A program made the position numbers and the translations under genes. A stretch of DNA of 15,417 nt, from the NCBI GenBank assembly GCA_004551905.1, contig SFPL01000104.1, positions 1 to 15,417 on the forward strand. The letters run 5' to 3'. Of this stretch, positions 13,620 to 15,417 are shown piece by piece (position 1 is the stretch's first letter; the number at the start of each line of letters is the position of its first letter). The stretch is from Lentisphaeraceae bacterium (lineage in GTDB: Bacteria; Verrucomicrobiota; Kiritimatiellia; RFP12; UBA1067). The notes beneath the pieces are model-generated. The model did not search any database. It was not told where the DNA came from and worked only from the letters and a program-made list of their open reading frames with translations.

Positions 13620-15160
13620 CAGACCACGACCTCCCAGCCATTGCATCCGCCCTCGCGCTTGAGCGAGAGACCGGTGCCAGTGCCGTTGGCGAAGTCCATC
13701 TTCACCGGATCCCAGTCGAAGCCGGTGTCGTACTGGTAGCTCATGTTGCACAGGAGGCACAGCGTGCAGCTGCGGCCGCCGACCTCGGCGGGCGAGACCG
13801 TCGGCTTGCGCGAAAGCACGCACTCGACGAAGTTGAGCACCTGGTTGTCGCTCTTGTAGAGCTTGACCTTGGCGTTGGCGAGGTCAAAGACCGTCTCAAG
13901 TTTCTTGATCGCCGCGTCAAGGGCGTTGTCCTGCTTCGCCGCCGCATCGGTGCCGTAGTCCTTGCCGACCGACGCCGCGACGACCTTGTCGGGCATGAAC
14001 GTCATGTCCTGCAGCTGCTGGCGGATTTCGGGAGTGGGCTTCACGAGGCCGGTGCCCTTCCACACCGCGATCTTGCCGCGGTTCACGGCGACGATGCCGT
14101 TCGTACCGTAGAAGACCGTGCCCCACACGCCGAACGGACCGTGGTAAAGCTCGATGTCGCCTCCGTCAGGCTTCTTGAAGAGCATCCTCATGCCGAACTG
14201 ACGGCGTCCGCCGTGGTAAAGGTTGTTCGAATAGGGCTCGTCGGAGCGGATGATCTTGTACGGGCCGGACTTGTCCATGTCCATGCCCCACTGCGCGATG
14301 TCGAGGTGGTGGGCGCCCCAGTCGCCGTTGTAGCCCGAGCCGATGTCGTCGTCGAAGCGCCAGAACATCGGATAGAACGAGTTCACGCCGCGCGGCGCGA
14401 GCTGGTCGGAGTAAGGCCGCCACTTCGCCGGCCCGAGCCACATCTTCCAGTCGACGTCGGGGTTCGGGGCGGATTCCTTTTCTGCGTTCTTGGGGTCGTC
14501 CCAGAAGCGTACCGGGTGCGACGGGCCGCCAAGCTTCTGTCCGCCGCGACCGTAGTTCGCGTCCACGTACACGAGGTCGCCGATGAGACCGTTGCGGACG
14601 ATCATGACCGCGGTGTAGAACTCGGAGACCTTGTTCCAGCTGCGCTGCATCGAGCCCGTCTGGAAGACGCGGCCGTACTTCTCCTGCGCGGCCATGACCT
14701 TCTTCGACTCGTCGATCGAGAACGTAAGCGGCTTCTCGCAGTAGACGTCCTTGCCGTGCTTCATCGCCTCGACGGACAAGTAGGCGTGCCAGTGGTCGGG
14801 TGTGCTGATGCAGACAACGTCGATCGTCGGGTCCTCGAGGACTTCGCGGAAGTCGTAGACCGCCTTGCACGCATTGTTGCCACGCGCATCGTTCACCTGC
14901 TTGGCGCCGGCCTTGGCGCGAACCTTGTCACAATCGCAGACAGCGACGATATCGAGCATCTTCTCCACGCCGGCGGCCTTGTCCTGGCCGAGGAACTGGG
15001 GCACGAGCGCCGTGCGGGCCTGGATGCCGTAGCCGATGATTGCGGCGCGGAGCTTCTCCCCTGGCTTGAGGTCCCTGAGCCCGACCTTGTTCGTCGCGCA
15101 TCCGGCAAGCGCGGCGGCAGCCGTCGAGCCGAACAGGAAGTTTCTGCGGTTGATGTTCAT
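13619..15160 (-). CDS. Tat-exported Gfo/Idh/MocA-family oxidoreductase, probable lipoprotein
   Basis: A 513-residue NAD(P)-dependent sugar or inositol-type oxidoreductase. Residues 1-21 are a Tat signal (INRRNFLFG with twin R5-R6) ending in a lipobox (LAGC, lipidation at C21). The Rossmann domain has GYGIQAR (43-49) and the catalytic-loop EKP at 142-144 (YCEKPL). The substrate domain has GDWGAHHLDIAQWGMD (279-294) with H284, H285 and D287. The C-terminal end (GGRSCTLCLLCNMSYQ) matches the usual closing motif. Exported members of this family act on sugars or glycosides with tightly bound cofactor. The start at 15160 is chosen for its Shine-Dalgarno site and signal peptide; upstream ATGs lie beyond the promoter. 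It leads a four-gene overlapping operon. Confidence 0.93.
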   Translation of the reverse strand: MNINRRNFLFGSTAAAALAGCATNKVGLRDLKPGEKLRAAIIGYGIQARTALVPQFLGQDKAAGVEKMLDIVAVCDCDKVRAKAGAKQVNDARGNNACKAVYDFREVLEDPTIDVVCISTPDHWHAYLSVEAMKHGKDVYCEKPLTFSIDESKKVMAAQEKYGRVFQTGSMQRSWNKVSEFYTAVMIVRNGLIGDLVYVDANYGRGGQKLGGPSHPVRFWDDPKNAEKESAPNPDVDWKMWLGPAKWRPYSDQLAPRGVNSFYPMFWRFDDDIGSGYNGDWGAHHLDIAQWGMDMDKSGPYKIIRSDEPYSNNLYHGGRRQFGMRMLFKKPDGGDIELYHGPFGVWGTVFYGTNGIVAVNRGKIAVWKGTGLVKPTPEIRQQLQDMTFMPDKVVAASVGKDYGTDAAAKQDNALDAAIKKLETVFDLANAKVKLYKSDNQVLNFVECVLSRKPTVSPAEVGGRSCTLCLLCNMSYQYDTGFDWDPVKMDFANGTGTGLSLKREGGCNGWEVVV

Positions 15161-15170
15161 TTGTTGTTTT

Positions 15171-15176
15171 TCCTTT
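15171..15176 (-). promoter_or_regulatory. Shine-Dalgarno site fixing the oxidoreductase start
   Basis: AAAGGA on the minus strand lies 10 bases before the ATG at 15160. The site, the Tat signal and the promoter at 15233-15241 agree on this start and exclude the longer open frame reaching 15394. Confidence 0.65.
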
Positions 15177-15232
15177 CGCTTGTTTTGGTGAAATCTCGCC
15201 TCCGAGCGGGACAGACCGCCGGATTCCCCACA

Positions 15233-15241
15233 ATTATACCA
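15233..15241 (-). promoter_or_regulatory. Extended -10 promoter of the oxidoreductase operon
   Basis: The minus strand reads TTCTTTTGGTATAATTGTG, a TGG-TATAAT extended -10 with the hexamer at 15238-15233. A TTGCAA about 18 bases upstream could act as a weak -35. Unlike the other four promoters in the window, this one leaves a leader of about 66 bases, which contains a Shine-Dalgarno site. Confidence 0.78.
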
Positions 15242-15275
15242 AAAGAACCCCCGCCTTTGCAACCGCCCCGACTCA

Positions 15276-15417
15276 GTCGCACGGATTACAAATACCCCCG
15301 TCGTCTCGGCTGCGCCGAGCCGCCGTGGACATTTGTAAGCGGTTTTGCGCGACGAGACCCTGCCGCACAGCCTGTTCAAGGCATGACAAGCCACCCGACG
15401 GGATGCCGACGGGGACA
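15276..15417. repeat. REP-like palindromic region upstream of the oxidoreductase operon
   Basis: TTACAAAT (15286-15293) and ATTTGTAA (15331-15338) form outer inverted arms around a perfect short hairpin, CTCGGC-TGC-GCCGAG (15305-15319). The 14-mer CACGGATTACAAAT (15280-15293) recurs, on the other strand, at 125-138. A minus-strand frame is open from the right edge to a stop at 15273-15275 and ends GGICNPCD. It could be the tail of an upstream gene, but the repeat character makes that doubtful. No recognisable gene lies here. Confidence 0.4.

Noticed and set aside
12513..13739. A 408-residue plus-strand frame rich in Leu, Gly and Arg opposite the coiled-coil gene
   Set aside because: It is the mirror of the repetitive Ala/Glu/Lys codons; its repetitive look is explained by the coiled coil on the other strand.
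15161..15394. N-terminal extension of the oxidoreductase to 15394
   Set aside because: It crosses the promoter and Shine-Dalgarno site, and the Tat signal with twin Arg and lipobox begins at the 15160 start.
96..15417. The inverted 14-mer at both window edges, considered as ends of one large transposon
   Set aside because: The genes between are ordinary housekeeping and envelope genes with no transposase or integrase that could move them, and no target duplication is seen. Two members of a dispersed repeat fit better.

Overview
The window is a GC-rich, gene-dense piece of a bacterial chromosome with 15 intact protein genes, one decayed transposase fragment and no RNA genes or CRISPR array that I can see. 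The gene content suggests an anaerobic, carbohydrate-using member of the PVC group, most likely Verrucomicrobiota/Kiritimatiellae. The grounds are a Tat-exported Gfo/Idh/MocA lipoprotein, a secreted beta-helix protein with a CBM9-like tail, a DUF6528 protein, a DUF3127 protein and an ETF pair. This placement is an inference from gene families, not a measurement.

Layout from left to right. (1) 96-2669, minus strand: a three-gene operon of an ACT-domain protein (UPF0237), a UPF0210/DUF711 protein and a phosphoglycerate mutase/alkaline phosphatase-type metalloenzyme, closed by a strong hairpin at 46-76. (2) 2690-2966: a gene-poor gap holding the frameshifted N-terminus of an IS30-type transposase. 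(3) 2967-5891, minus: a secreted beta-helix protein followed by a DedA-family membrane protein. (4) 5984-7717, plus: a CPBP/CAAX-type intramembrane protease and a short MtaB-like tRNA methylthiotransferase. These are transcribed divergently from block 3. (5) 7706-11409, minus: etfB, etfA, a DUF3127 protein, prmC and an NYN-domain nuclease-like protein, tightly packed; the last gene overlaps the 3' end of the mtaB-like gene tail to tail. (6) 11457-15160, minus: a Tat lipoprotein oxidoreductase, an alanine-rich coiled-coil protein with a membrane anchor, a small three-helix membrane protein of PQ-loop/SemiSWEET type, and a secreted DUF6528 protein, all overlapping one another. (7) 15161-15417: leader, promoter and repeat-like sequence.

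The most striking non-coding signal is a shared promoter, an extended -10 (TGnTATAAT, usually TTTGGTATAAT) in front of all five transcription units. In four of the five the start codon lies only 8-10 bases beyond the TATAAT, so those mRNAs should be leaderless or nearly so. Genes inside the operons instead start from overlapping stop/start codons or Shine-Dalgarno sites. Other points of interest are a REP-like repeat at both window edges that may form the C-terminal tail of the first gene, and an MtaB-like enzyme missing about 40 residues of linker. The DUF3127 protein ends in an SSB-like acidic tail, and the four-gene block 6 is a candidate envelope sugar-handling unit.
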